This document shows positions 42,979 to 51,715 of a stretch of 64,000 nt of DNA, in pieces. Made by a program: the position numbers and the translations under genes. Source of the DNA: Bog-473 sp963779735 (GTDB taxonomy: Bacteria; Actinomycetota; Acidimicrobiia; Acidimicrobiales; RAAP-2); contig CAVZZJ010000013.1 in assembly GCA_963779735.1 (NCBI GenBank), positions 1 through 64,000 of the forward strand, read 5' to 3'. Below the pieces are notes generated by a model. It was not told the DNA's origin. It saw only the letters and a program-made list of their open reading frames with translations, and made no database searches. Position 1 is the stretch's first letter. Each line of letters starts with the position of its first letter.

Positions 42979-44589
42979 GTGGCATCGGCCGACACCGAGT
43001 TCGGCACCTTCACCGAGGATGGCCCCTGGGATCTCGGCCTCCGCGGTCCGACGTGGCGAACCGGTCTGGCTCGGACCCGGTCCGAGCTGCACGCCTCGCT
43101 CCCCCATCTGGTCGGGCCACGCACGCTGCCTCCCTGGGCCAGGGTGGGGACCACCGTGCGCCACCTTGGTGGCGCCCTGGGTCACTGGTACCTCTCCGAA
43201 CGGAGACGTGGGGGTGCGGCGCGGACGGCCGGTATCTCACGGCGCCTACGCGTTGCGGCAGAGCGACTGGGCCCCACGTACATCAAGCTCGGGCAGATCG
43301 TGGCATCGGGCGATGGGATCTTCCCGGCCGAGCTCGTGGCGGAGTTCAAGTGGTGCAGGGACAAGGTGCCACCCGAACCATGGCCCGTCATTCACCAGGT
43401 GATCGCCGAGGAGCTGGGCCGACCCGTCCGTGAGGTGTTCTCCTCCATTGACGACGAACCGCTCGCTGCGGCATCGATCGCCCAGGTCCACCGAGCCTGC
43501 TTGCTCGACGGGACGGAGGTGGTGATCAAGGTGCAGAGGCCCTCGGTGGCCCGGCGTGTCCACCAGGACCTCGCCGTCATGGCCTGGCTGGCCCCGCACC
43601 TCGTGGGCCGCATTCCGGTTGCGGCGCTGGCCAATCCCCCCGCCCTGGTCGAGCTCTTCGCCGAGACCATCGTCGAGGAGCTCGACTTCCGGCTCGAGGC
43701 GGACAACATGCTGGATCTCGCCTCCACCTTCGCCATCCTCGATCAGCGTGACTTCGTCGTCCCTCGGCCCCACCCCACGCTCGTCACGCGCCGGATGCTC
43801 GTGATGGAACGCCTGGACGGATTCAACTTCTCCGACGTGGAGGGAATGCGAGCGGCCGGCGTCAATACCGACAAGGTGGTGCGCAGTGGCATGGTCGGGT
43901 TTCTCGAGGGCGCCATGATGCACGGCATCTTCCACGGCGACCTCCACGCAGGAAACCTGTTTGTGCTGCCGTCGGGAAGGATCGCGCTCCTCGACTTCGG
44001 GATCACGGCCCGCCTCCCGGAGTCCAAGCGGTTGGCCCTTCTGTCGCTCCTCGTCGGCGCCACCAACGGTGACATCCGATCCCAGGTCGCCGCCATGCGT
44101 GACCTCGGCGCGCTACCCCCGGATGCGGACATTGAAACGGTCATCGACCAGCTCGGCTTGGACCGACCTCCGGTGGATCCCACCCAGCTCAGTGCCGACG
44201 AGCTCGTGGGCGAGCTGCAGCGGTCGATCCGAACGCTGCTGGCACTCGGGGCTCGCCTGCCGAAGGAGCTCATGTTGTTCGTCAAAAACCTTGTCTTCCT
44301 CGACGGGGCAATGGCCACCCTTGCTCCCGATCTCGACCTCTTTGAGGAGATAGAGGCCATCTCCTTGATGTTCGCCCAGAAGCACGGGGAGCGGATCATG
44401 CAACAGCTTGGCCTCCAACGTCAGGCGGACTGGAAGCCCGACCTCAGCAGCGTGAAAGCCGGATTCGGCCTGGACGAGACCGCCGAACGCCTGACGCATC
44501 GAGAGATCCAAGCCCGCAGGGCGCAGGTTCGAAAGACCTATGAGGGCCGTTCTGACCGGCCACCGCGGCGGCGATGGGTGGGGCGCTGA
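42979..44589 (+). CDS. ABC1/UbiB (AarF) family atypical kinase
   Basis: The 536-residue protein has the UbiB-like core: LGPTYIKLGQIVASGDGIFP with the KxGQ motif, PLAAASIAQVHRACLLDG (A-rich loop), VVIKVQRPSVARRVHQDLAV, EELDFRLEADNMLDLASTF (EAxN-like), and GIFHGDLHAGNLFVLPSGRI then ALLDFGITARL for the catalytic loop and metal site. The C-terminus shows no clear membrane helix pair. Family members support isoprenoid quinone metabolism or lipid handling. The GTG 42979 has no strong ribosome site; it begins 25 bp after the regulator gene. Confidence 0.9.
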   Translation: MASADTEFGTFTEDGPWDLGLRGPTWRTGLARTRSELHASLPHLVGPRTLPPWARVGTTVRHLGGALGHWYLSERRRGGAARTAGISRRLRVAAERLGPTYIKLGQIVASGDGIFPAELVAEFKWCRDKVPPEPWPVIHQVIAEELGRPVREVFSSIDDEPLAAASIAQVHRACLLDGTEVVIKVQRPSVARRVHQDLAVMAWLAPHLVGRIPVAALANPPALVELFAETIVEELDFRLEADNMLDLASTFAILDQRDFVVPRPHPTLVTRRMLVMERLDGFNFSDVEGMRAAGVNTDKVVRSGMVGFLEGAMMHGIFHGDLHAGNLFVLPSGRIALLDFGITARLPESKRLALLSLLVGATNGDIRSQVAAMRDLGALPPDADIETVIDQLGLDRPPVDPTQLSADELVGELQRSIRTLLALGARLPKELMLFVKNLVFLDGAMATLAPDLDLFEEIEAISLMFAQKHGERIMQQLGLQRQADWKPDLSSVKAGFGLDETAERLTHREIQARRAQVRKTYEGRSDRPPRRRWVGR

Positions 44590-44609
44590 GCCCGCCTCGG
44601 TGAGAGCGG

Positions 44610-45014
44610 CTAGGAAGGCGCGCCACCGATGGCAGCGGGTCCCGCCGGCGTACGGTTGGCCCTGATCGCCATCCACAGTCCCCCGAGCACGACCACGGAC
44701 GACAGGACCAGCAGGGCGAAGGTCGACAGGACCCGGCTGTCCGCGGATGCCTGGCACTGGCCCACGAAGGCCATCCAGTCGGCGCGGGCAGTGGCATCGG
44801 CAGTGGTCGTAGCCGCCGGTTCGGCGCCCGCTCCGATCGACACGGGATCGAAGAACGCCACGATGGCCGACTCGGACGACTCCCCTGGGCCGCAGGTCCC
44901 GCCGACGGCAGGCGCCGGGAGGGAGGCAAAGAGACCGGCGACGGCGAAGGCGGCCCCAAACAGACCCAACAGCACGAGGGCCAAACCCACGGTCCGTCGC
45001 GACGCCAACTTCAT
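44610..45014 (-). CDS. Hypothetical two-helix membrane protein
   Basis: The 134-residue protein has an N-terminal signal-anchor helix (TVGLALVLLGLFGAAFAVAG) and a C-terminal membrane helix (TFALLVLSSVVVLGGLWMAI), with an extracytoplasmic domain containing two cysteines (GGTCGPGESSES, MAFVGQCQASAD). The loop could be disulphide-bonded. ATG 45014 has AAAGGAGG upstream. It converges with the UbiB gene (20-bp gap) and is divergent from the nuclease-like gene. No family recognised. Confidence 0.65.
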   Translation of the reverse strand: MKLASRRTVGLALVLLGLFGAAFAVAGLFASLPAPAVGGTCGPGESSESAIVAFFDPVSIGAGAEPAATTTADATARADWMAFVGQCQASADSRVLSTFALLVLSSVVVLGGLWMAIRANRTPAGPAAIGGAPS

Positions 45015-45127
45015 CCAGCCTCCTTTCTTCGGTCGAGCGAGATGATAGGACCTGCGCTCGGCACCGATCGCTCGGGTGCCCCTGGTCTCCCGAAGGCAGC
45101 GGTCCTCCATCGTGGAAGGATGCTGGC

Positions 45128-46294
45128 GTGCCAAACCTGCGCACCATGGTGACCGAACTCGGCACCGCCATGGGCATGCTCGGCCACGCCGATGTCGACG
45201 AGGTTCTCGCCGTCCGATCGCCGGTGATGCGCAGCCTCTCGCCCGACGACTGGGACCGGCTCAGTGCGTTGCGGGCCGGCGGCGCCTTCGACGCCGAGTT
45301 CCACGCCGCCTGGGTGAACGGGCGTGCCTTCTTCACGGCTCTCGACGGGCTGCGGGAACGCCGGCCGGAGGTGGTGGAGTGGAAGGGCGTCGTCCGCGCC
45401 GGGGGCGACGAGGTTGCCCCCATAGACCTGCGCATCGATCACGTCTACCTGGTGAGCTGCAAGTACATGTCGAACATCCTGTTCAACGCCTCCCCCGCGC
45501 ACATCTTCGACTCTCTGCTGGCGGGCGGCTCGGCGAGGCGGGGGCGAGGGGAGGGTGGAGACTGGTACGCGGAGGTCGCCCCCGCTCACTACCAGCGGCT
45601 CTACGACTCCGTCCGCCGGGCCCTGCGTGACCAGGTGGAACCCCAGGAAGCGGGCACCGGATCCCGTCCGTCGCGGGCGACGGCCGGGGGACCTCCGGCC
45701 CTGCCCGGGCTCGAGCCGGCCACCAGCGCGGAGAGCGCCGAACAGGGGAGCGTCGCCCGGCACTCCGCCGAGGTCCTGCGGGAACTCCCGGTCCGGGCGG
45801 TCGACCTCACCTCGACGCATCGAGTCGCCCTGCGGGAGCGACTGAAGCCCGGATGGCCCGGCGACGCGAGGGGCGCCTACCGCGATCTCTCCGAGGAGGT
45901 GGCTCGTGCCTCGGTCGCCCGGTGGCGAGCGCGACTCTCTGGAGGAGCGGGCGCGGGCGAGGCCATGCTGTGGCGACTCCTGCGCATCGGCAGCGCTCCG
46001 TACTTTGTTCTCGGCTCAAGTGCGACACGGTCGCTACGACTCCGGATCGCCACCCCGTGGGACTGGAAGCAGCTCTTCAGGTTGGTCCGCTTCGAGGTGT
46101 TCGCTCAAGAAGGGGGACAACCGAGGGTCGGCTGGTTGGCCGTCGTGCGCGAGCGAGCCACCAGCCAACTCCACGAGGTCTCAGGCCACGTCGAGGTGCG
46201 GTGGAGCCATGGGAGGTTCGGAGGTCCCCCCGAAGCCAAGGGCTACCTCGATACGCGCCACCACCTGGTGCCGGGCTACTTTCCCCTCCGGTGA
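45128..46294 (+). CDS. Uncharacterised protein with possible PD-(D/E)xK nuclease core
   Basis: The 388-residue protein contains RRPEVVEWKGVVRAGGDEVA then PIDLRIDHVYLVSCKYMSNI followed by LFNASPAHIFD: an acid (Glu81/84), Asp100 or Asp104 and a Ser-x-Lys (S110-C-K112), as in PD-(D/E)xK enzymes. The C-terminal part (IATPWDWKQLFRLVRFEVFA then HEVSGHVEVRWSHGRFGG) is conserved-looking and beta-rich. No DNA-binding domain is obvious. GTG 45128 with GGAAGGA upstream fits. The GNAT gene starts inside its stop (GTGA). It may be an orphan nuclease or a defence component; the family is not certain. Confidence 0.6.
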   Translation: MPNLRTMVTELGTAMGMLGHADVDEVLAVRSPVMRSLSPDDWDRLSALRAGGAFDAEFHAAWVNGRAFFTALDGLRERRPEVVEWKGVVRAGGDEVAPIDLRIDHVYLVSCKYMSNILFNASPAHIFDSLLAGGSARRGRGEGGDWYAEVAPAHYQRLYDSVRRALRDQVEPQEAGTGSRPSRATAGGPPALPGLEPATSAESAEQGSVARHSAEVLRELPVRAVDLTSTHRVALRERLKPGWPGDARGAYRDLSEEVARASVARWRARLSGGAGAGEAMLWRLLRIGSAPYFVLGSSATRSLRLRIATPWDWKQLFRLVRFEVFAQEGGQPRVGWLAVVRERATSQLHEVSGHVEVRWSHGRFGGPPEAKGYLDTRHHLVPGYFPLR

Positions 46295-46878
46295 CGGAGT
46301 TCGACCTCTCCACGTTCGAGGCCCCGCTGACCGTTCCCGAGCTCCCGAGCGGGCCCGTGGTGCTTCGGCCGTTCACCCTGTCGGACCTCCCGTTGATCCG
46401 CCAGGCGGCCATGGACCCCTACATCGTCAGCGTCACGTCGGTGCCGTCGCTGTACAACGACGACGAGGGACGCGCCTTCATCGAACGGCAGCGGGACGGG
46501 GCTGCCCATGGACACGGCTACTCGTTCGTCATCGCAGACGCGGCGAACCCGGCGCTCGGTCTGGGAGGACTGGGACTGTGGCTGCACGAGATCGGGAACG
46601 GGCGAGCCTCAATCGGCTACTGGGTGGCTCCGCCGGCGCGAGGCAGGCACCTCGCCGGGTGGGGGTTGCGTGGGGTGGTGGCGTTCGCCTTCGAGGTGCT
46701 GGCGATCCCCCGACTGCACCTCTTCATCGAACCCTGGAACGTCGCCTCGCTTCGCACGGCCGTCTTTGCCGGATTCTGCCGAGAGGCACTCCTGCGCGGA
46801 TGGGAACGGATGGACCACGAACAGCACGATGTCTACTGCTATGCGCTGCTGCGCCGGGAGTGGCGCCCCCCCGCCTGA
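46291..46878 (+). CDS. GNAT-family N-acetyltransferase
   Basis: The 195-residue GNAT fold has VVLRPFTLSDLPLIRQAAMD, GYSFVIADAANPALGLGGLG then NGRASIGYWVAPPARGRHLA, the acetyl-CoA pyrophosphate loop (ARGRHLAGWGLRGVV) and RLHLFIEPWNVASLRTAVFA. It resembles RimJ/RimL-type acetyltransferases of proteins or small amines. The GTG 46291 overlaps the stop of the nuclease-like gene, so the pair is coupled. The partner's role could decide its target; unknown. Confidence 0.9.
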   Translation: MTEFDLSTFEAPLTVPELPSGPVVLRPFTLSDLPLIRQAAMDPYIVSVTSVPSLYNDDEGRAFIERQRDGAAHGHGYSFVIADAANPALGLGGLGLWLHEIGNGRASIGYWVAPPARGRHLAGWGLRGVVAFAFEVLAIPRLHLFIEPWNVASLRTAVFAGFCREALLRGWERMDHEQHDVYCYALLRREWRPPA

Positions 46879-46879
46879 C

Positions 46880-46904
46880 CCGCCGCTGACGGTCAGGTCG
46901 GCGG
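46880..46904. terminator. Hairpin between convergent GNAT and VOC genes
   Basis: CCGCCG (46880-46885) pairs with CGGCGG (46899-46904), with an inner CTG/CAG extension. It lies across the 14-bp gap between the convergent stop codons and would act on both transcripts. No U-tract is present, so it is a weak call. Confidence 0.4.
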
Positions 46905-47672
46905 TTCGGACTTGAGGGCCAGGACGTTGAACACCGCACCCACGGGGTCGACGAGCACGGCGAAGCGCCCTGGTTCGATGTCCGTCGGCGCCATCATCAC
47001 CGACGCGCCGAGCCCTTGCGCCCGATCGGCCGAGGCGTCGGCGTCGGACACCGCGAAGTAGACACCCCAGAAGGGAGGGGCAGCGGCCGGCACCTGGGGC
47101 GGCTTCGCCATCATGCCGCCGACGGACCTCCCACCGACCTTCCACTCGGTGTAACCACCGGGGCCCTGTGGCCCCTGCGCCTCGGCCTCCCAGCCGAAGA
47201 CGGCGCCGTAGAAGGTCGCGGCGCCGGACAGATCGTCGGTCATCAGCTCGCTCCAGCAGTAGGTGCCGGGCTGGTTGACCAGCTGGGCCCCCACGTGCTG
47301 GTTCGGCTGCCAGAGACCGATCGCCGCGCCGGCGGGGTCCGCGAAGACCGCCATCCTCCCCGCCTCCATGACGTCCATCGGCGCGACGTACACCGTGCCC
47401 CCGTTGGCCTCGACCCTGGCGATCGTCTCGTCGGCACTGTCGACGTTCACGTAGGTGGACCAGTGCGGCGGGGCCGCCGGGTTCATGTTCGGCCCCAGCC
47501 CGGCGACGGTCTTCCCCCCGATGTCGCACACCGTGTAGCCACCGGCCTCGGGGGGACCCTCGGGCGTGTTCCAGCCGAAGAGCCCTCGGTAGAACTCCTT
47601 GGCCCGGGCAATGTCGGCACTCCCCATGTCCACCCATGAGGGGACCCCGTTCTCGTAACGCTCAACCTCCAT
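46893..47672 (-). CDS. VOC (glyoxalase-fold) protein, CFP30B-like
   Basis: The 259-residue protein has two VOC repeats: VPSWVDMGSADIARAKEFYR, GLFGWNTPEGPPEAGGYTVC, THWSTYV-like PPHWSTYVNVDSADETIARV and then GTYCWSELMTDDLSGAATFY, FGWEAEAQGPQGPGGY, WGVYFAVSDADASADRAQGL. The second half repeats the first. This matches the 27-kDa antigen CFP30B group in actinobacteria, of unknown enzymatic activity. ATG 47672 with GGAGG upstream is chosen; the frame is open beyond. Its end nearly meets the GNAT stop. Confidence 0.9.
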   Translation of the reverse strand: MEVERYENGVPSWVDMGSADIARAKEFYRGLFGWNTPEGPPEAGGYTVCDIGGKTVAGLGPNMNPAAPPHWSTYVNVDSADETIARVEANGGTVYVAPMDVMEAGRMAVFADPAGAAIGLWQPNQHVGAQLVNQPGTYCWSELMTDDLSGAATFYGAVFGWEAEAQGPQGPGGYTEWKVGGRSVGGMMAKPPQVPAAAPPFWGVYFAVSDADASADRAQGLGASVMMAPTDIEPGRFAVLVDPVGAVFNVLALKSEPPT

Positions 47673-47746
47673 GGCGCATCCTCCAGCTGTTGCCAAGCCG
47701 TCCGCTTCGACGGTACCCGATCCGGCAGACCGCCGACGGGTCGTAC

Positions 47747-48127
47747 CTAGGGGGCGTTGACGAGCGAATGGGCTGCCATGGCGAAGTAGGCCCGCAACTC
47801 CTCGGCATCCGCCCCCGGGAGGTCGTCGGCCTCCACCATCTGGTCGACGGCATGATTCATGTGACGCAGCCACGCGTCGCGTTCCGCCGGACCGATGACG
47901 AAGGGCATGTGGCGCATCCGAAGCCGCGGGTGGCCCCGCTCATCGCTGTACGTCGAAGGACCTCCCCAGTACTGGGTGAGGAAGAGCGCCAGATGGCGAC
48001 GCGACTCGCGGAGATCGTCGGGATAGAGCGGACGGAGCAGGGGATCACCGGCGACCCCCTGATAGAAGCGGTCGACCAGGTCGACAAAGAACCGTTCTCC
48101 GTCGACCCGGTCGAAGAGCGCACCCAC
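47747..48127 (-). CDS. glbO: Group II truncated hemoglobin
   Basis: The 126-residue trHbO-type globin has FFVDLVDRFYQGVAGDPLLR (B10 Tyr region), LYPDDLRESRRHLALFLTQY, then RLRMRHMPFVIGPAERDAWL where the proximal His lies in RHMPF and the G8 Trp in AWLRHM. It binds heme and O2 or peroxide and is a normal actinobacterial gene. GTG 48127 is 38 bp from the divergent tRNA gene, so the two promoters must share this space. It is downstream of nothing on its strand. Confidence 0.93.
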   Translation of the reverse strand: MGALFDRVDGERFFVDLVDRFYQGVAGDPLLRPLYPDDLRESRRHLALFLTQYWGGPSTYSDERGHPRLRMRHMPFVIGPAERDAWLRHMNHAVDQMVEADDLPGADAEELRAYFAMAAHSLVNAP

Positions 48128-48164
48128 GGGGATGACGGTAGACGTTTAGACTGCGGCCCGATTC

Positions 48165-48235
<71 letters not shown>

Positions 48236-48459
48236 CTCCAGATATGTGCTGGTCAGGGCCGTTCCAGGTGGCCGCTGCGCCCTCCTGCCAGGCCGGAACG
48301 GCGCCACCCACCACGAACGGATACCTTGGTTGGCTCGGGCGCCCCGAGGCACCGCTCTTGCCAGTGAAGGCGACCTGGGTCTCTTGGCCGCCTGGCGCGG
48401 CGACCGTGACGCTGTGAGTGGTGAATCCGTTGGGGGCAGAGAGAGAAGAGGCCAGCGCC

Positions 48460-49335
48460 ATGGAGTTCCACCTGTTCTTGCCACAGATGCGGTTGTCGCT
48501 CGACCGTCTCGTCGCCTCGGCGCGGGCCGCCGAGGCCGCGGGATTCGGCGGGATGGCCGGCATGGACCATCTCGTCCCTCCGGCGGCCGAGTCCCACCCC
48601 ATGTACGAGGCGACGGTCACCAACACCTGGATCGCTGCCCACACCGAGCGACTCACCGTCTCGTCGCTCGTGCTGTGCGATGCCTTTCGGCATCCCGCCG
48701 TCCTCGCCCGCGAGGCGGTATCGCTCGACCATGCCTCGGGTGGGCGCTACGAGCTCGGCATCGGCTGGGGATCCTGGCCGGGCGACTTCTCCACCTTCGG
48801 GGTCGAGCCCGCCGAACCACGAGCGAGGGTGCAGCGGCTGCGCGAGACATTGGAGATCCTGCGGGCGCTGTGGGCCGGGGAGACCCTCGACTACGACGGC
48901 GAGTTCCACCACCTGCGCGGCGCGACGCAGGCGCCGGTGCCGCTCACCGCGATCCCGATCCTCATTGGCGGGGCAGGGCCCAAAACGCTGGGCCTCGTGC
49001 GCGAGTTCGCCGACTGGTGGAACGTCCACGTGGGGATTCTGGACAAGCTGGACGAAGCCCGTTCGCAGGTCGGCGACGTCCACGTGTCGATTCAGCAGAT
49101 GGTGGGCTACGTTGCCGAGGAGTCCGACCGCGGGCCCGTCACCGAGTCGGCGCTACGCCGTTTCGGTCACTCGCGCCCGGTCATCGGAACCGGTCCGGAG
49201 CTCGTAGAGCACTACGGCCGGCTGGAAGAGCGCGGCATCGAGAGGGTCTACGTCTGGTTCTGCGACTTCGCCCCGCCCGAGACGCTGGCCGCCTTCGGCA
49301 CCGAGGTCATCGCCCCGCTGGCCGCACGCCGATGA
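48460..49335 (+). CDS. LLM class flavin/F420 oxidoreductase
   Basis: The 291-residue luciferase-fold protein begins MEFHLFLPQMRLSLDRLVAS and shows GFGGMAGMDHLVPPAAESHP, TERLTVSSLVLCDAFRHPAV, HASGGRYELGIGWGSWPGDF and IPILIGGAGPKTLGLVREFA. The ATG at 48460 is chosen over an open frame to 48418, because GAAGAGG lies about 9 nt upstream. It is the third LLM gene of the window and stands next to the tRNA. Substrate unknown. A lipoprotein esterase follows on the same strand. Confidence 0.9.
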   Translation: MEFHLFLPQMRLSLDRLVASARAAEAAGFGGMAGMDHLVPPAAESHPMYEATVTNTWIAAHTERLTVSSLVLCDAFRHPAVLAREAVSLDHASGGRYELGIGWGSWPGDFSTFGVEPAEPRARVQRLRETLEILRALWAGETLDYDGEFHHLRGATQAPVPLTAIPILIGGAGPKTLGLVREFADWWNVHVGILDKLDEARSQVGDVHVSIQQMVGYVAEESDRGPVTESALRRFGHSRPVIGTGPELVEHYGRLEERGIERVYVWFCDFAPPETLAAFGTEVIAPLAARR

Positions 49336-49368
49336 CGGGCAAACCGGCGGTCCTCCAGCCCCGGCGAG

Positions 49369-50298
49369 GTGTGTGAACTGGCACTTCGGCGCACGGCCTG
49401 CCTGGCCGCACTCACGGTGGCCGGTGCGTTGGCCACGGTGGGGTGCAGCACGCAGTCGACCTCGACCGATGAAGGACGGCTCTCCCCCGGACAGGCGGTG
49501 GACGTCACCTACTGCAACGGCCAGACCGCCAGGATCACCGAGCCGACGACCAGCGCCCGCTCGCCGGCGGTCATCTATCTCCACGGCGGGTCCTGGATCG
49601 GCGGCGACAACACGTCCGGTGGCTTCATCATCAATTCGATCGGTCCGGCGCTCAACGCCAAGGGGTTCGTGGTGGCGGCGGTCAACTACCGCCTCGGCCC
49701 GCAAGCACCGTGGCCGGCGCAGATCGTCGACGCCAAGTGCGCCGTCCGCTATCTCCGGGCGCACGCCGACACGTTCGACATAGACCCGGCAGAGATCGGG
49801 ATCTGGGGTCACAGTGCGGGGGGGCATCTGGCCAGCCTCGTGGGCACGGCCGGACCCTCGGCGGGCTGGAACACCGGCGCCTACCCCGACGAATCGAGCC
49901 GGGTGCAGGCCGTGGCCGACCTGGCCGGGCCCTCCGACCTCGTCACCCTGGACAACGAAGGCATTCCGGGCACGGTGAAGGCCAATTTCAAGTCTCTTCT
50001 CAAAGACGTCCCCGAGAGCCAGCTGACTGCCGAGCTGGCGGCGGCCAGCCCGGTCACCTACGTGTCCCGCGGAGATCCGCCGTTCCTCATTGTTCACTCC
50101 GACGACGACCTCTTCGTCCCCTTGGCGCAGTCCGAGGAGCTGGCGCAGGCGCTGGAGGGGGCCGACGTGCCCGTGACCTTGGTCGTGGTCCATGGCGGCG
50201 GTCACTCGCTGGACCAGCCGGGCGGTCGACCCGACCCGAAGCAGATCGAAGAGCTCGTCGTGAAGTTCTTCACGACCGAGCTTCGACCAAGAAGCTGA
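49369..50298 (+). CDS. Lipoprotein alpha/beta-hydrolase esterase
   Basis: The 309-residue protein has a lipoprotein signal (ACLAALTVAGALATVGCS with a lipobox Cys about residue 26) and an alpha/beta-hydrolase fold: AVIYLHGGSWIGGDNTSGGF, nucleophile elbow GIWGHSAGGHLASLVG, the acid in LIVHSDDDLFVPLAQ and the His in VVVHGGGHSLDQPGG. The HGG and GxSxG pattern fits the hormone-sensitive-lipase/carboxylesterase group. It would act outside the membrane on small esters. Upstream LLM and downstream P450 genes are on the same strand. Confidence 0.9.
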   Translation: MCELALRRTACLAALTVAGALATVGCSTQSTSTDEGRLSPGQAVDVTYCNGQTARITEPTTSARSPAVIYLHGGSWIGGDNTSGGFIINSIGPALNAKGFVVAAVNYRLGPQAPWPAQIVDAKCAVRYLRAHADTFDIDPAEIGIWGHSAGGHLASLVGTAGPSAGWNTGAYPDESSRVQAVADLAGPSDLVTLDNEGIPGTVKANFKSLLKDVPESQLTAELAAASPVTYVSRGDPPFLIVHSDDDLFVPLAQSEELAQALEGADVPVTLVVVHGGGHSLDQPGGRPDPKQIEELVVKFFTTELRPRS

Positions 50299-50400
50299 GA
50301 CCCCGCCCGATAGGCGCGGTGAGTTGAGCGAATGCTCAGCAGAATCCACGCTCCCCGTGGTAGCTTCTGGCCGAACGCTCGCTGGAAAGGGGGAACCGCC

Positions 50401-51669
50401 GTGACGCTAGACGAGAGCTTCGAAACGCTGGACTTTCTGACCGACGCGTCGATCCTCACGGACCCACAGTGGTACTACGCGTACCTCCGTCAGTGCCCGG
50501 TGCGACACGTGCCGCCGCACGGCGTCGCGGCCGTGACGGGGTGTGACGAAGCCGTGAGGGTATGGAGGGACAGCGACACCTACTCGTCGTGCAACTCGAC
50601 CGGCGGGCCGTTCCCGGGGCTCCCCGTCGAACCGGGCACCGATGACATCAGCGGCCTGATCGAGCAGTGCCGCAACCTCTACCCGCTCAGCGAGCACATG
50701 ACGACGTTCGACCCGCCGCTCCACACGCGTCACCGGGCGTTGCTCATGCGGCTCATGACGCCGAGACGTCTGGTGGAGAGCGAAGACTTCCTATGGGCCC
50801 TGGCCGACCGGCTGATCGACGGGTTCAACGCCGCTGGCCGGTGCGAGTTCATCGCGGACTACGCCTATCCGTTCGCCCTGCTCAGCGTCGCCAACCTGCT
50901 CGGTGTCCCCGAGGACGACCACCAGCTCTTCCTCGACCAGCTCCTCGCCTACCAGGCGGGCGAGCTCGGATCTAAGCTGGAGGGCAACCCGTTCGCGTTC
51001 ATGGACGACCTGTTCGCCCGCTACGTGCAAGACCGGCGGCAGGATCCGCAGAACGACGTCATGACGAGGCTGGCCCTTGCCACCTACCCGGACGGTTCGT
51101 TGCCCGAGGTCATCGACGTGGTGCGCATCGCGGTCTTCCTGTTCGCCGCCGGTCAGGGGACCACGGCTCACCTCATGGGGATGGCGGTGCAGCACCTGGC
51201 CGAACACCCCGAACTCCAGGAGCGGCTGCGAGAGGACCGCGACCAGGTGCCCGCCTTCGTTGAGGAGACCTTGCGGCTCGAGACGCCGGTCAAGGCGCTC
51301 TTCCGGTTGGCACGGCGCTCCCACGAGCTCGGCGGCGTCCACATCGACGCGGGGACCACCGTGATGGTGATGCCCGGAGCCGCCAACCGTGACGAGCGTC
51401 GGTTCGAGAACCCCGACGAGCTTCGGATCGACCGGCCCAATCTCCGAGAGCACGTGGCCTTTGGCCGCGGCATCCATGCCTGCCCGGGCGGCTCGTTGGC
51501 CCGCGCCGAGGCCCGAGTCAGCCTCAACCGGCTGCTCGACCGGCTCGGTGACATCACGATCTCCGAGGCCCACCACGGGAGCGCCGGCGACCGCCGCTTC
51601 GAGTACGTGCCGTCCTTCCTTCTCCGGGGATTGCAGGAGCTGCATCTCGAGTACACGCCCATCCGCTGA
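50401..51669 (+). CDS. Cytochrome P450
   Basis: The ~422-residue P450 has an I-helix AVFLFAAGQGTTAHLMGMAV, a K-helix EETLRLETPVKALFRLARRS, a meander AANRDERRFENPDEL and the heme loop HVAFGRGIHACPGGSLARAE with its axial Cys. The I-helix acid-alcohol pair reads Gln-Gly-Thr-Thr (AGQGTT rather than AG(D/E)DTT), which occurs in some bacterial P450s. GTG 50401 has GGAAAGGGGGAA upstream and is chosen over the upstream ATG at 50332. It is followed 46 bp later by the aldo/keto reductase. Confidence 0.95.
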   Translation: MTLDESFETLDFLTDASILTDPQWYYAYLRQCPVRHVPPHGVAAVTGCDEAVRVWRDSDTYSSCNSTGGPFPGLPVEPGTDDISGLIEQCRNLYPLSEHMTTFDPPLHTRHRALLMRLMTPRRLVESEDFLWALADRLIDGFNAAGRCEFIADYAYPFALLSVANLLGVPEDDHQLFLDQLLAYQAGELGSKLEGNPFAFMDDLFARYVQDRRQDPQNDVMTRLALATYPDGSLPEVIDVVRIAVFLFAAGQGTTAHLMGMAVQHLAEHPELQERLREDRDQVPAFVEETLRLETPVKALFRLARRSHELGGVHIDAGTTVMVMPGAANRDERRFENPDELRIDRPNLREHVAFGRGIHACPGGSLARAEARVSLNRLLDRLGDITISEAHHGSAGDRRFEYVPSFLLRGLQELHLEYTPIR

Positions 51670-51715
51670 CGAAAGGCCGGCGCCGGCCCGGAGGACCCCA
51701 GGGGAGACTCGACCA

